From NCBI RefSeq assembly GCF_019649055.1, contig NW_026570488.1, forward strand, positions 1-64,000: a stretch of 64,000 nt of DNA, given 5' to 3'. The position numbers were made by a program, and so were the translations under genes. The notes below the pieces were generated by a model, which was not told the DNA's origin, ran no database searches, and saw only the letters and a program-made list of their open reading frames with translations. Within the stretch, counting starts at the first letter, position 1. Each line of letters starts with the position of its first letter. Source of the DNA: Paramacrobiotus metropolitanus (lineage: Eukaryota > Tardigrada > Eutardigrada > Parachela > Macrobiotidae). This document shows, piece after piece, positions 45,497-58,990 of the stretch.

Positions 45497-48400
45497 CGTA
45501 AATGCATATATATAAATGTATGTACGTATACTTTAACGTATATTACGTAAATGTATATATATAATATATACTACATATAATGTATGTATAATGTATACAT
45601 ACGTAAATTGTTACAACCTTTAATAAGTATCATGGTACGAGTACAAACTATGCACCAGAACATTTATGCATATATAAATATAGAGGAATGATTCAAAATG
45701 AATATACAAAAAATATATGGGAAACGGGCGGAATTGTCTGTACACATTATTCGGAAGCAGCGGCTCATTCCCGGGCGATAACACGGATCGCATTGTTACT
45801 TGTTACATACACAGCGGATAATCCGCCGGCTGTAGTAGCAGCCAGCGTTGATCCCTAATTAAGCCGCCACGATGACGTAACGCCACCGATCGACAAGTAC
45901 AACGGCCCGGCGTGACGCCGCGCGGAATTGCTTAACGAAGCGGCCTTGTTGGCGGTCGCGGGCGGGGGCCACGCCAGCGCCCGGACCACCTGGCGCGGTC
46001 ATCTCCCGGCGCCGTTTACTTCCGGTGCTGCACTTGAAAATGGCTATTTTAGTACGCGATTGGCCGGACAATTAATGTAATCACGCGGACTATTCTCACG
46101 TATAGAAGCGCAGCTTGTCATCAACAGTCGCTGCATGTCGGCACGCACGCCGCACGCGGATTACCGGCATTGTATGCATACCAGCCGGTTTTCTGTTATA
46201 TAACAGTAATACTATTCTTTATTTTATTGCTACACTGTCCGCATTTCTCGGTACATTAACAAAATACCAATGCAATATATATTCTTTTTTTAACAACATA
46301 TATATGTTGTTAAGAAAATAAATTTATTTATTTTTTATTTATTATAAATTTTGTTATAAATTTTATTAACAGTATTAATAATTTTATTAGGATATTAGTT
46401 TAATAAAATACTTAATAATGTGTATTTGTAATAAACACGCCGTGTATTGAATTACCGATCGCAGTAGACGCTGGTACTTGCGTAAGTGCAAGAAAGGTCA
46501 AGTGCGCCGTGAAGTAGAGGGATGTTGTTCGAATACGCGCAACGGTGTGAATGTTTCTGACTCTGTGCTCTGACAGAAAAGTGCAAAAGTAAGTTGTGTA
46601 ATGTCATTGAGCGATGAACGTTGAGGAATCGGTGCTGCGGATGTGCCGGCCATTTCCCCGAGCATTCTCCACTTTTAACGGCCGTTCCGCGATGGAGCCA
46701 GCCAACGCGGGCCGACTTCCGGTGGAACGTGACTGAACGTTCGTCGACACGCGTGTGTGTCGCTGCGTTGTTGTGTCTTTCCTTTTTGGTCGGTTAAAAT
46801 GCGCCGTGCACAGGAATGCAATGTACAGACTGATCGTTCATAAACGCATCAATTTCCCTGACGACCGCATGCAACGGACGGGACAATTGCCTGCGTACGC
46901 GACAGCCGCGTCGAAGCAATTGCCTGTCAATGATATTACGGTGTATTTGCGCGCACTACAGCCGGCAACATAATTATGTAATTATCATAATTTATTATGT
47001 GCTACCGCGCAGCGCGGTGCGTTGATCATGACGCGACGTGCCCTTCCACCGTGATTACAGTACTTCCGGTTGGCGCTGAACGCCCGAGTCTAGCCGTGGA
47101 CTCGTGCGTACAGGGAAATCTGTTATATTCCACAAGCAGAAATATTCCACAATTTTTTATAGTAAGATCTGTATTTATATTCATATGGCGGTGCTGAATT
47201 TCATGGCGTGATTGTTGCAGTGTCGGACGTGCTGGTGGGGGCCTTCGTCAGCCCGGTGAAGCTGCTGGAGATGCTCGTGCCGCCCGAGTACCGGTCAGTT
47301 CGGATATAGATACCGTACATGTACATACAAATACTGTACAGTCATGTATGCTGCAATCCTGTGCATAATAATACAATTATATATATATAGAAAAATACAT
47401 ATACTGTATATATACATTAATAAAATTAATAATATATGGATATGTATAAAATATATATACAAAAACATACACTCTAATATCTATATGCTGTAAGTATGAA
47501 TGCATTATGTGCTGTATTATTTGCATATGTCCATAATTATACAATTACTGTATATACTGTTTATAGAAAAGGTAGCTAGCGATATAGTTTATACGAAATA
47601 ATATTAACCAGCACTTACATATGTACTGCAGACTGCTCAGTGAGCCGCTGTGCACGGCGCTGTCGTTCGCGCAGTCCGTGGCCGTCTTCTCCACCATCCT
47701 CACGCTCCTCATCATCTCCGTGGAAAGGTCAGTCAGTCTCGCCTGGCTTCCGGCTGCTGTACACATAATACATATGCAGCTGCACATTAACCGGCAAACC
47801 ACTTTTGCTACTGTTTATAAAAAAATTACGGATAAAATTCTAAAGGTCAACCGCTCTTATAAAAATTACCGGTAATTTGCCGGGTCCTTTTTCTTATATG
47901 TCTGTGTATCTGTACAGAGATATCGGTGTACCGGCTACGAGTAGTGATTATGTGAGTATCTGTCTATACAACCATATCCACTGACTGCAAGGTTTCTGTG
48001 GACAGATTCGTGGCCATCGTGTATCCGCTGCACTCGCGCCGCTTCGGCAACCGGCTGCGCATCAAGGTGTACATCGCGCTGACCTGGCTGCTGGCCGCCG
48101 TCATCAGTAAGCGCCAACGAACGTTAACGACTTCCATTAATTATAAGTTAATTATTAAACAACCGGCACGCCCCAGCGCTTCGTTATACAGATATTACCA
48201 CACTAGTACTGATTAGCATGTATAACGACATGGTTAGTTAAGTGATGTTGACACGGTGTTGATTGGCTGTACATGTATCTGTACTGGGCAGGCATTCCCA
48301 CGCTGCTGGGCAGCAGTCCGCGCACCATCCGCTGTCACAGCGCGTACGGCCGCCTGCAGGTCTCCATCTGCGAGGACGCCTTCGCGCCCGACTTCCGCAA

Positions 48401-50164
48401 GGTCCGTGTATACATATCTACTGTTTAACATAATTCCCCGAACACCCGGCTTGTTGTGCTGGGTACTGGTGTTATGCGACGGGAACTGATCGGCTTATTA
48501 ACGCTGCACTGCCTATATTCCCACTGCTCACTGCTCATTCCGCGCAATCTCCGCAATCGCTGCTGCATGTTATGCGCATGCTGGAATTATTTCCAGCCCA
48601 GTGCCGATGCCTGTATGGGCCGGAAAGGGTGCGCTGCTTCCGCTGCCAAATCCCGGCTGAACAACGAATGCTAATACCCGTGAACGCGCTGCCTGTTGCA
48701 CTTAGGACACTGATACTTTATTCTGTAAAATAATAAACTTCTACAGTATGTATAGTGTGCAGCTGTATGATGCAGGGCTACTTCCTCTTCCTCTTCATCG
48801 TGGTGTACGGCCTGCCCCTGCTCATCATCCTCACCACATCCGGCCTCATTATCCGCACGCTCTTCCGCACACAGCACATCCTTCCGCTTCCGCTCCATCC
48901 CCATCACAACGGCAATCTCCACAACGACACCAACGCCAACGGCAGCGCTCCTTCGCCCTTGAGCTCCGCCGAGACGGCCAGCCGGCGCCGCGCCTCCTCC
49001 CTGCGCCCCGACGCCCTCGACCACCTCACCGCCGGCGCCGCAAACAACAACCAACGCCACCAGGATAACCGCCGAAAGGTCACTCACCCACTTCTCTTTA
49101 ATAATTACTGTCTTAATATCATATTTTTTACCATTATATTTTTTTAGCATTTCTGTATATTTTTGATTGAATTTTTTTAATTGCTTATTTTTTGACATTT
49201 TTATTTTTTTACAGGTAGCCGCCATGATGGTGGTGGTCAGCATCGGATTCGCCAGTAAGTCAGCGACCTTTGACATAATACATACAGATTATATAAAATA
49301 TCAGCCAACCGGCAATGGTGACCTTTAAGTGACCTCCATCTGATCTGCAGTCTGCTGGTCGCCCTACTTCTTCGTCACCATCTTCGTGGAGTACATCTAC
49401 AATTTCTTCGAGAAGAGCAACTTTGTAGGTACAGAGCTTCTCATGTTTTTATTTTATTTTTTTAAAATTATTTATATAGACGAATTTTTCTTTTATTATT
49501 TCCTTAAAAATGTTTAAATACTGCCGATTAAAATGAGTGACCTTTCGATGCATTACAGTTCTTTACCTTGCGCCTGATCAGTCTGCTGGGCTTCCTGAAT
49601 TCCGCGATTAACCCGTTGATCTACCTGATGAACGAGCGCTTCCGCGAGCAGTACCTGCGCATCCTGGAGGAGTGCTGCTGCGCGTTGTGTCTCCGCAGCG
49701 GCCGTTGGCGCCGGCGCAGCCGCCAACGCCAGCCCTCCTGGCAACACTCCGTCTTCCGCCGCGGCACCCAACGCACGCTGTGCTCGCGCGCCGGCTCCGT
49801 GCAGGTGGACGCCGGCCCGGAGGAGGACGACAAGGGACACCCGCTGCGCCGGTTAAGCCGGCGCCTGCGTCTCCGCAGCCTCCCGGTGGCGTGCTACGGG
49901 ACTTCCGGTGACCCTTCGACCTTCCCCGGCGCCCCGCCCACCGCCCGCCGGCTGGTGCGCACCGCCAGCGAGACGGCCGACCGAGCGAAGCGCCACCGGC
50001 CGTTTCTGCGCGCCAACTCGGACATGCCGCGGATGGCGCACGCCGCCGTCCAGACGGGGAACGGTGGCGCCGTCTGGCGGCGGATGCAGTCACCGGAAGC
50101 GGGTTTCGACGCGGATGTCGTCCTCACCATTCCCGACACGATCCACGAGGATACCGTCATATGA
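43817..50164 (+). CDS. Class A (rhodopsin-type) G-protein-coupled receptor, neuropeptide-receptor-like
   Basis: Nine exons in consistent phase: 43817-44075, 47221-47293, 47632-47727, 48006-48106, 48292-48401, 48776-49078, 49215-49254, 49351-49424 and 49559-50164. They give 553 residues. The N-terminus has an N-glycosylation site (NRSW). TM1 contains GNGLVILVVL; TM2 NLAVSDVLVGAFV; TM3 TILTLLIISVERFVAIVYP (ERF for DRY); TM4 VYIALTWLLAAVIS. TM5 is YFLFLFIVVYGLPLLIIL; TM6 VAAMMVVVSIGFAICWSPYF; TM7 LNSAINPLIYLMNERFR. Intracellular loop 3 (residues about 235-320) and the 150-residue basic tail are long. The motifs fit peptide receptors, but no ligand is assigned. The first intron is 3.1 kb. An AATAAA at 50380-50385 is a likely poly(A) signal. 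Confidence 0.95.
44565..44909. repeat. Inverted satellite: TCTGAC hexamers, TTTCTTAGG spacer, then GTCAGA hexamers
   Basis: Within GPCR intron 1, runs of CTCTGACTCTGAC (44590-44670) are mirrored by CAGAGTCAGAGTC (44790-44880), with matching edges (GTTAACG and GGCCTAG words). The centre (about 44678-44775) is a tandem of TTTCTTAGG. The whole forms a 350-bp imperfect hairpin. Confidence 0.9.
45455..45610. repeat. TA-rich microsatellite in GPCR intron 1
   Basis: A pure TA run at about 45458-45490 is followed by ATATACGTAAATG-type repeats. Confidence 0.85.
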
Positions 50165-51012
50165 ACACGTTATGATGGAGGATAAATATTTTTATGTGAT
50201 TTTGCACAGCTGTGCCTGTTGCGTTTTCAACGCGATGACTGTGTTTTTTCAATTTCATACAGACATTTTTGCTCATTTAAACAGAGTAATTAATTCAGCG
50301 GTTATGATCGAAATACGGTCTGTTCTAAAGGATTATAAACTGGACTATAACCGATAACAGTATCTGAAATGATTAAACTAATAAAAAAATGTAGACAAAC
50401 AAATGAATGATAAATAAATTAATAACATTTACATAATTGGTATTTTATTAAATATCTGATTTCTTAAGCATTTTTTTATTGGCCACAAGTGTAATTAAAA
50501 TTGCAAAAGGAAAAATAAAAAAATCAGTAAATACAATTTATATAGTAGATAATACTTACAATAGTAGATACCGTAATAATTACAATAAATAAATGGAAAA
50601 AAATACACCAATAATAAATGGAAAAAATACAATAATATTATATGGAAAATGGCAGCCGATTGCGAAGGATTTTTAATTGCACTTTAATCGAATAAAATTA
50701 TCATAAATAAAACGAAGACCTATAGGAGACATAGAAAAATAGCTTGCTCTGCTCTGCACACTGACGTCAAACCGCGGTGTTGGCGGATAATGCGGACAGA
50801 CCAGAGAGACACCAACCCGACAGATAAAAGATAAACACTAAACAACGCGCAACAACCGACAACAAACCGTCCGCGCTAAAACGCTAAAAGCCAGGGATGA
50901 CGAAACGGGATGACAACGGGGATGACAACAAGCAGGATGAGGGCGAGGGATGAAGAGGATGCGCTCTGCTCTGCTCTGACCAGGAACGGATCAATACAGC
51001 GCCGCCCAGTTT
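50165..51012. other. Convergent intergenic region between the GPCR and Nova-like genes
   Basis: AT-rich DNA holds the two 3' UTRs. No other gene is supported. Confidence 0.55.
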
Positions 51013-54000
51013 TCAGGCGAACTGAGAGGCGGGACTGAGGAGCGGCGCCCCGGAGGGCGGCGGGCCGCCGTCGCCGGCCAGGGCGTGGCTGTGGTTGTGG
51101 CTCAGCGCGCGCTTCTCCTCGGCCTGCGCCAGACGCTGCTGGATGACCATCTGCGTCATCTGGATCTGCTGCGGCGCGCCGGTGATGACGACGCTGCGCC
51201 GGCCGGCGCTGAACTTCTTCTTCGTCACCTGGATCGACGTGCCGCACATGGCCTCGATCTCCGACACGTTCTTCCCTTCCCGCCCCAACAGCGCTACACA
51301 GTAACCAACCATTACCACTCAAATACGCCCATAAATACAAATACTGCAAAAAAGAAAACACTAAATCGAAATAAATGAATTACTTGATTAAACAGCGAAA
51401 TAACGAACTATAAAAAATAATAAAATATTAAACACGCTATCAACAATTAATTACATAGAAAATAAAAATAAATTTCAGAAAAAAATAGAAAAAATATTAA
51501 TATAATTTAATGTATGCACAGAATAAATGAATGAAAATAATTCTAAAATTGCAATAATGCAGATAAATTTAAACTGAAAAAATTAGTAAAGTCAACAAAT
51601 GACCTGGCAAACGAGAAAAAATATGTCGCAATAAATACAGATTAATATCACGAAAAAATAAAATAATCCAAAATAAAAATGACAATAAATGCAGGGAATA
51701 AAAGGCACTGACCTCCCACGAGATTCTCATTGATTTCAATACTACACTGCGTCCGCTCGCCGGCGCCGCCGCCGCCGCCGGCCCCGCTCATGGACATGCC
51801 CGTATCCTGGTGCGGGTAGCCCGCGCCGTTGCTGGCCATCCGGCTGCCGTTGGCGGCGCCCCCGCCCCCGCCGCCCCAGCGCGGCAGGTTGGTGGCGTTG
51901 CGCTGCTGTTGCTGCTGCTGCAGGCCCAGGCTCCAGGCGTTGCCGGCGTCGGTCAGATGGCCCGGCGACAACTGCTGCTGCTGCTCGTACAGCGCGTGCG
52001 CCGCGCCGTACCCGCCCATCTCCACGCTGTCCGCCGCCGCCCCCGGGGGGTGCGCGTGCGGGTGGTGCCCGTTGAAGCGCAGCGGCGACTTGGATGACCC
52101 GTCGCCGTAGCCTAAACAAAAAATCGTCCAACACGCATCAATCAGACGGTACAATTAACAGCAAAAAATTCAGATAAATAAATAAGATTAGTACCTATAT
52201 CAAAATTCAATAAAATTCAGATAAGTAAATAAAATTAGTAAATTAAAATTCAAATAAACATAAATAAATGCCCACCCAAAATTTTTAAATTCACCAAAAT
52301 AGCCGCACAAAATTCACAGATAAATAAAAAATAAAATCAAAAACGAAGACAAAATTACAAACCCAAGCACCGTCCAAAACTCCTCAGTTAAATTTTTTAA
52401 AATCGCCAATAATCCAAATAAAAAATGTGAATAAGCAGAAAAAATATAAATTCATGTTCATACATACAAACAAACCATACTACAATTTTGAATATAAATT
52501 CAAGTATAAATATTAAATATAATACAAATAATTTGAAAATAAAGCGGAAACCTCGATAAATGCCCTATTAAATGAGATATAATTAACAAGAATATTTTTA
52601 AGAAATAAAATGTAAAAAAAATAAAGATGCTAATTTACCGGGCGAGGTGCCCCGTTAACGCTGGAGGGCGCGGTGGAATGCAGGTTCCCGTAGCCGGAGT
52701 CAACCGACGCCGTGGTCCCCGGACACCGGCGACACGTAGCCCATATTCATGTTGACATTCAGCCCGCCGAGCCCCAGCCCCAGCCCCAGGATCCCGTAGC
52801 TGGCCAGCGTGCCCATGGCGGCCAGGATCTCGTTGGTGGCCTCCTCCGTGAACCCGCTCAGCCGCAGCGTGTTGCGCAGCGTGCCAAAGATCTGGTTGAG
52901 ATTGGCGGCCGAGTGGTAGGGGTTCATCTCCCCGCCGGGACCCCCGGGGGCCGCCGGGCCGGACGGCACCCCCGCCAGCACGTTGGCGAAGGGGCTGCCG
53001 GTGGGGTTGTAGTTGGGCACGGGGCCCATGACGTCGGCGTAGGACAGGTTGGGGCAGGAGTTGCTCTGGGGGTCCTCGAAGATCTTGTTGAGGATCAGCT
53101 GGCAGGCGCGCCGGTTCTGCGCGGCCTCCCCGATGACGGTGATGCAGCGCTCGGTGATGGTGTGGTCCTTGGCCTTCTGCGAGATCTGCACGTAGGCCGC
53201 CGACTCCTCCTTCACGTGCTTGATATAGTTGCCGGCCTTGCCGATGATCATGCCGGCGGTGCTGTTGGGCACCAGGATCTTCACCTGCAACGCCGTTGCG
53301 TGTCGACTGTCAGTGTTTGACGGATGACAGACGCTGTCAGTCCCCACCTGCTTCTCGCGCTCCGCCGGCTGCTTCGTGTCGTAGTCGATGGCGCTCTTGG
53401 CGCCCGGGTCCGGCTTGTCGCGGATCTTCTGCGCGATGAAGTCGTGCACGGACAGGATGGCCTCCGCGTTCGCGCCGTAGATGATGCACACGCGCTCGTT
53501 CGTGCCTGCACACAAATACGTCCCTCTCAAGTCTCAACCATCACGCTCATTTTTATAACAATTTATTCGCATTTTATATGCCTTTTACAGGGAATTCTAG
53601 CAATACTGCGCTCTGAATGTGCAACTTTTACCGCATCCGCTCGCAAGTCCAGAAAGGAATAACCACTACTTTTTAATCGACAAATAAGGTGAAGAATACA
53701 AAGTAAATAATTTATAACTCAATCAATAAGTAACACTTTCTAACCCATTTCGCAATCATTTAAAAATTAAAAGCCCAGTATTTAATAATTTCCAAGATGC
53801 ATATTTCCATATCGTTTTCATAGTACCAGTAATTTTAAACCGATACATATAACGCATACCCAGCAGATAACTAATACGTAAATAAATTAATAATAATTTC
53901 AAACCTTTTTTCAGAATGATTTTACAAGCGGAAGTGCGCAAATAAAATAAATATCCAGAAAATGCTACGCAAATAAATTTACAAAGACCAGTAATATTTT

Positions 54001-55765
54001 GAATTAATTTCACAATGATTTTAAACCAAAAAATGAAGTGACAATTCAGCAAATCAGCTAAAAATAATCAACTAACAAATTCAAACTGATTTCCGGTCGG
54101 TTCAACGTGGACAAACGGCACTTCCGGTCGAAGACTTAACAGCAAACCATTACCAAGCCTTTGGCCAACACCTTTCTCTATGCAACACCACCATTTTACG
54201 CGTACCTCTGCGCAGTAGTCTGCAATTACTCTAACTGACAGGCGTGATAAAATGCCTGCAGCGATTTTCAAAAATGATTAAATTAACGCGAAGGATGCTG
54301 CGGATTAGCCGCGCACCGGCTGCCCACCGGAGCGCTTAATTTGTTGACGAGCAGCGAGTCGTGCTCAAGTAGCTTTTGGCAGTTAGAAAGGATAAAAGGC
54401 TGAAATGAACGAGCGATCGACCCGGCCCGTTGAATGCGGGAGGTGACTTACCGGGGAAGAAATCCGTCGCCTTGGACCTGTAATCAGCAGAGGGTTAGTG
54501 ATACACAGCTTTAGACAATCGATATTCGATACAGTCCAGCATCGACAGTTGAACTGCGCCTACATTTTGATGCGGGTGCCGGTATCCTGCTGCAGCTGCG
54601 CGATCGTCTCCCCTGCAACACACGTACAACGCCGCTTCAGTATTTACGCAAACAACTGCATACCGGCACGTACACAGGTTCTTGCAACGATAAAATATTT
54701 ATTTCCTTATTTTTCCCTGCAACTTGTATTACAATTTCCGCAATAATTATAACTAATTCACAGTGTGAATCAATTAAATAACACGTTATAATTTTACAAC
54801 AATTTTCCACGCAAAATATCACGACTGCAAGCGATAAATTAAATTGCAATTTTATTTTTGCAACGATAATTAATTAAATTTTTAATTTTCTTCCAATCAG
54901 CCTGTATTAAAATCTGTACTATAATTTCTACTTAATTCACCATCACGTTTGAATAAAATATTACGCAATACGTGTACAATCATTATCTACGAACCGCAAA
55001 ATTGATAGAAAAATCAAATAAATAAATTATTGTGAAGGAATAATCACGAACCTCCTTTTCCGATGATGGCACCAGCTGCAAAACAAATGGAAGGAGAAAT
55101 TAGCAGGGGTTTGCACGTGACGGGCGGGCACGTTTGGCGCCCGTTCCAGACAGTTCAAGGTCGGCTGGCGGTCGTTCACCCGCGCACTACTGACTACACG
55201 GGCTCTGACGTCGGATTAGCAGCTTATAACGCGGCTCAACGTAAAGTGGCAAGCAAGTAGATTAGACCGCACACCAACACACACACCACCCTTACCGGCC
55301 ATACTCGGCACCAGGATCTTGAAGAACGTCAATCCATCTGCAGAAAAAAATTCCCTTAATTTCCCAGCAAGCAATAACACTCGCAACCAAATGCAAATGC
55401 CCAAATCGGCGAAAACATCAACAAAATCCGCACAGCAATAATTCAAGAACTTGGTACGGCGCAAGCGCCCAATTCACTGTATAGTATACTGCATTCCCGT
55501 AGACACGGTACAGGGAGCCGATTAGACCAGTCGCTGCCGCAAGCCGGATTCAGAGTAGAGTCTGCGCCGCAATCTGCGCCTCACCTGTGTAGTTCTGGAA
55601 GTTGTGGTTGTTGTTATTTTGCCCGCTGGACTTCTTGCCGGCGGTGGGCTGCGGGGAGGCGTCATTGCTGTCGGGGAGCGGGGAGCGGCCCGCGGAGGAG
55701 GAGGACTTGGAGGGATCGCTGCCGTATTCGCCGTCGCTGCTGCTGTGAGTGGGAGCGCTGTTCAT
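51013..55765 (-). CDS. Nova-like (pasilla) KH-domain RNA-binding splicing regulator
   Basis: Nine exons on the - strand: 55585-55765, 55296-55337, 55052-55075, 54564-54612, 54452-54477, 53348-53505, 52639-53284, 51713-52111 and 51013-51293. They give about 601 residues. After a Ser-rich start come three KH domains. KH1 has LTFFKILVPSMAAGAIIGKG, then TDFFPGTNERVCII; KH2 has VKILVPNSTAGMIIGKAGN; KH3 has SIEINENLVGALLGREGKN. EDPQSNSCPNLSYADV and NPTGSPFANV, between KH2 and the linker, are Nova hallmarks. A Gly/Gln/His-rich linker precedes KH3. Nova proteins bind YCAY clusters in pre-mRNA and steer alternative splicing. KH1 is split over five exons, two of them 24 and 26 nt. Exon 52639-53284 shows two compensating single-base frame changes at four-C runs (52717-52720 and 52650-52653 on +). 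Confidence 0.95.
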
Positions 55766-56430
55766 GCTGGCCGAGACTGAGAGAGATACAAGCACACTGT
55801 GAGACGAGAGGAGCGCGGACAGGCGAACGATCAGGGATAAATAAATATACAGTAGGGATAAATAAAATGGCGAAAGATGGCGAGTAATGAAACAGTGAGA
55901 GTGAGAAGTGTAGGAATAATACTTGACGAAGGGTGCAGAGCAGACGATGCAGTAGCAAGCCTGTGAAATGTGAATGCGCCAAAGCAAAGTCTGCAAACGC
56001 AACGCAAATCCGGATCTGGCTAATTTTCACACTACAAAATGCGTGCCTTGGAAGGCTCGACTCTGTACTTTGGCCGGGCCGGTGCATGCGGGAAAGCAGA
56101 GAACGCATCGCTTGCGCACAGTTTCTGTTATTGCTACCTCCACGGGGCGACGGCTCGCTGCATGTTGACAAACATGCGACGTGTGGAAAACTCAGTGAAA
56201 AATTTAGATTTAATTTTTCGTTTTCCTGAATATTCTCTGCTTGTGGGTTAGAGAAGCGTTGACCACGTCCAAAATTGTCTCATTAAGTGGGAAATAATTC
56301 TTGTTGAGTTGCGTAAGTGGAAACGTGCTGATTGTGTGCATGGTGACGCTTATAGCGTGGAGTGGGCTAATCAAGCACGCAGGCCAGAATGATGTCGATG
56401 TGATCGAGTGTTGTGGAGTATGGACGGAGC
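55766..56430. promoter_or_regulatory. Shared upstream region of divergent Nova-like and WD40 genes
   Basis: About 665 bp lie between the two start codons of oppositely oriented genes. No core-promoter element was pinned down, and untranslated exons could lie here. Confidence 0.4.
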
Positions 56431-58780
56431 ATGTCGCAGCAGAAGCGCGGCAGCACCAGCAGCAGTGGCGGCGGCGGGGCCAGCGCCTCCCTCCCCAAGC
56501 GCAACGCCCAGTCCGACATGGACCCGCACGAACCGGAGCGGTTAAAAGCCATCTCGCGGCTGTGGATCCATCCCAGCTGGGACAAGGTTCGGGAGAAGAG
56601 TCAGAAGACGCGATGTTGAATTTCACTGTTATTCAGATAGCGCTGCAGCCGGGGCGGTTGGCATGTCGACAGAGCATGCAACTGCATTTTCACGATATTC
56701 AGTACAGATATCTTGGCGTAAGCGCTGTATTTCTTATTTTCCTTGCAGGTGCTCTTCTCCAAAGGCCAGGTGTGGGTGGGCGTCCGCATGGAGGGCTCCA
56801 CCATCCTGGGCGACTGCTTCGACTGCCGCCTGGTGCCCCCGCCCGCCCCCGACGCCCCCGGCTACGCCTCGCCCCTCCACACCACCCTGAACGGCGCCGC
56901 CGCCGCCTTCGCCTGCCGACCCGGCTTCCAGGTGCTGGCCGTGACGCCCAGCAGTCTGGAGATGGCCTTCGACCAGATCCCGGGGTGTCAGTCGCGGGCC
57001 ACCTTCGTGGCGCCCGCCCGCGTCTACGAGCGGGTGTTTACCAAGAGTATCAGCTGTGTGGACGTCCACTGGGATCTGCAGATGGGCGCCGCCGCCTCCG
57101 TGGACAAATCGGTGCGGGTGTGGAGTCTGGGCAACGAGGAGATCAAGTGCGATCTGCAGGATCAAGGCGAAACGTGCGTGCTGCGTGTAGTTATTTTTAT
57201 TTATTTATTTAAAAATTAACTGAATTTAAATTTGTACTTATTTTTATTTGTTTCCTATTTTTAATTTGATATTTTTAAAAATTAATTAAATTTAAATTGT
57301 GTGTATTTTGATTTTTTTCTTATTTTTCCTAATTAATTTAGGCTAATTGCGTCTCGTTGTGGCACGTGAACGGCCGAGTGAGCACTTAAAGAGCGGCAGT
57401 GTTATTAGTTTGTTAATAAGTAATTATTTTCTGCAAATGAATGGTGAAGTCACTGAAGTGTGTCGTTAATAAAAGGCATTAATTGAAGCGCTGCTTGTCC
57501 TCGATTACAGGAACGTGGTGAAGTGGCTGCCGAACGCGGCGCAGGCGGTGATCGCGTATTCCGCCGACAGCAACGCCATTAAATTGTACAACGTCCGAAC
57601 GATGCGCAGCGTGCGGAGTCTGCGGGCACACACCGGTAAAGTCAGCGACTTGCTCTTCGCTGAAGGCGGCCGGCATCTCTTCTCCGCCGGACAGGATGGT
57701 GAGTGTTGGAAAAATACAGCGGATGCTCGACCTATTTAAAAAATAAAAAATTATTTTATTATTACTTTAAAAAATAGTTTAGCGTGTTTTTTCTCTTCAA
57801 ATTGGTGTATTGTGGCATTGAAAAATGATTTTATTATCAATCTTTTTCGGTCATTTCTTAATTTAGCCAAATCAGAAAAAATACAGCGACTGGACTATTT
57901 TACATAAAAATTTACAATGGTGAAAATACGAAAAACTATCTCAGTAAAGGATATTCACCGACGACAGCACGGTTCAAAAAAAAGAAAAATTGATATACCG
58001 AAGAAAATTTAGCGTACTGGTTACAAAAAAAAATGGGAAAAAATTAATAAAAATGCGGAAAAATTGATAAAATAGAGAAAAATGGGCAAAATACAGAAAA
58101 TTCATCTACTGTTCAAAGATAAAAATGGGAAAATTGGAAAAACTAGGTAAAGCAAAAAACTTTATTTTCTAATAAGTAGGTCAGATCCGGTTGTGGGACG
58201 TGACGCGCAGTGAACCGCTGGAATCGGTGGCGGTGAACCTGGGCTTCACCATCAACTGCCTGGACGTCCAGTCCGCCGACCCCTCGCTGAAGGCGGCCTT
58301 TGGGGACACCCCAGCCCCGCCGACCCCAAGGACGGCCGCGTCCTGATGTACGGCGGGGACGACGGGTTCCTGCGCATGGTGTGTCTGCGCAGCAGTCACA
58401 AGGCGCTGATGAAGCGCTTCCTGGACGACCGCGTGCAGTGCTGCCGCTTCCTCCAGCATCCCTATCTAGCCTGCGGGACGGAGAGCGGCCAGATGTATTA
58501 TTTGGACTGGCGGCGGCCGGACACGCCGGTGTGTCACTGGCGGGAGATCCGCGGCTGCATCCTGTGCATCACCAGCAGTCCGCAGAGCAACGGGGTCATC
58601 TGCGGGACGGCCGACGGCTCCTGCTTCTACCGCAACCCGCTGCTGCACCCGCAGAACGAGTATTCCATGGAGTTCTGCGGCGCCGAGTACGAGCCGGTGT
58701 TCCGCGTGTGCCGCGTCAGCGACCAGCTCTTCTCCTGCTGCCGCGACGGCAAAATCCGCCGCTATACGCTCACGGCCTAG
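56431..58780 (+). CDS. WD40-repeat protein, family not identified
   Basis: Four exons (56431-56586, 56749-57173, 57511-57698, 58180-58780) join in phase to about 456 residues. The N-terminus is Ser/Gly-rich and basic, and contains RLKAISRLWIHPSW. The body is a beta-propeller: SCVDVHWDLQMGAAASVDKS with VRVWSL, VVKWLPNAAQAVIAYSADSN, VSDLLFAEGGRHLFSAGQDG with QIRLWDV, then LMYGGDDGFLRMV, HPYLACGTESGQMYYLDW, GVICGTADGSCFYR and SDQLFSCCRDGKIRRYTL. At least six blades are visible, so it is probably a scaffold in a complex. The last exon lacks one base, most likely at the four-C run 58309-58312, relative to the frame needed on both sides. Confidence 0.9.
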
Positions 58781-58990
58781 AGCGTTGGCATCCACATTTT
58801 GTTGTATTTATTTTTTTATCGAGCCGGAAGTGTTTTTTCTTGTTAATACGGTTGTATGATGGGCTGCGGTGTCGCGGCAAGTGTGGTATTCGGTGAGAGG
58901 GATTAAATTAATTGCAGCTTCAGCGTGTAGTCGTGTACAGCGCTTATATATCCCGTAATCAACACAGCGACAAATTTAATAATTATTTAC

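Noticed and set aside
48671-49276. 201-residue open frame on the - strand in the GPCR locus
   Set aside because: It spans exons 6 and 7 of the GPCR in antisense and has no splice logic or family match.
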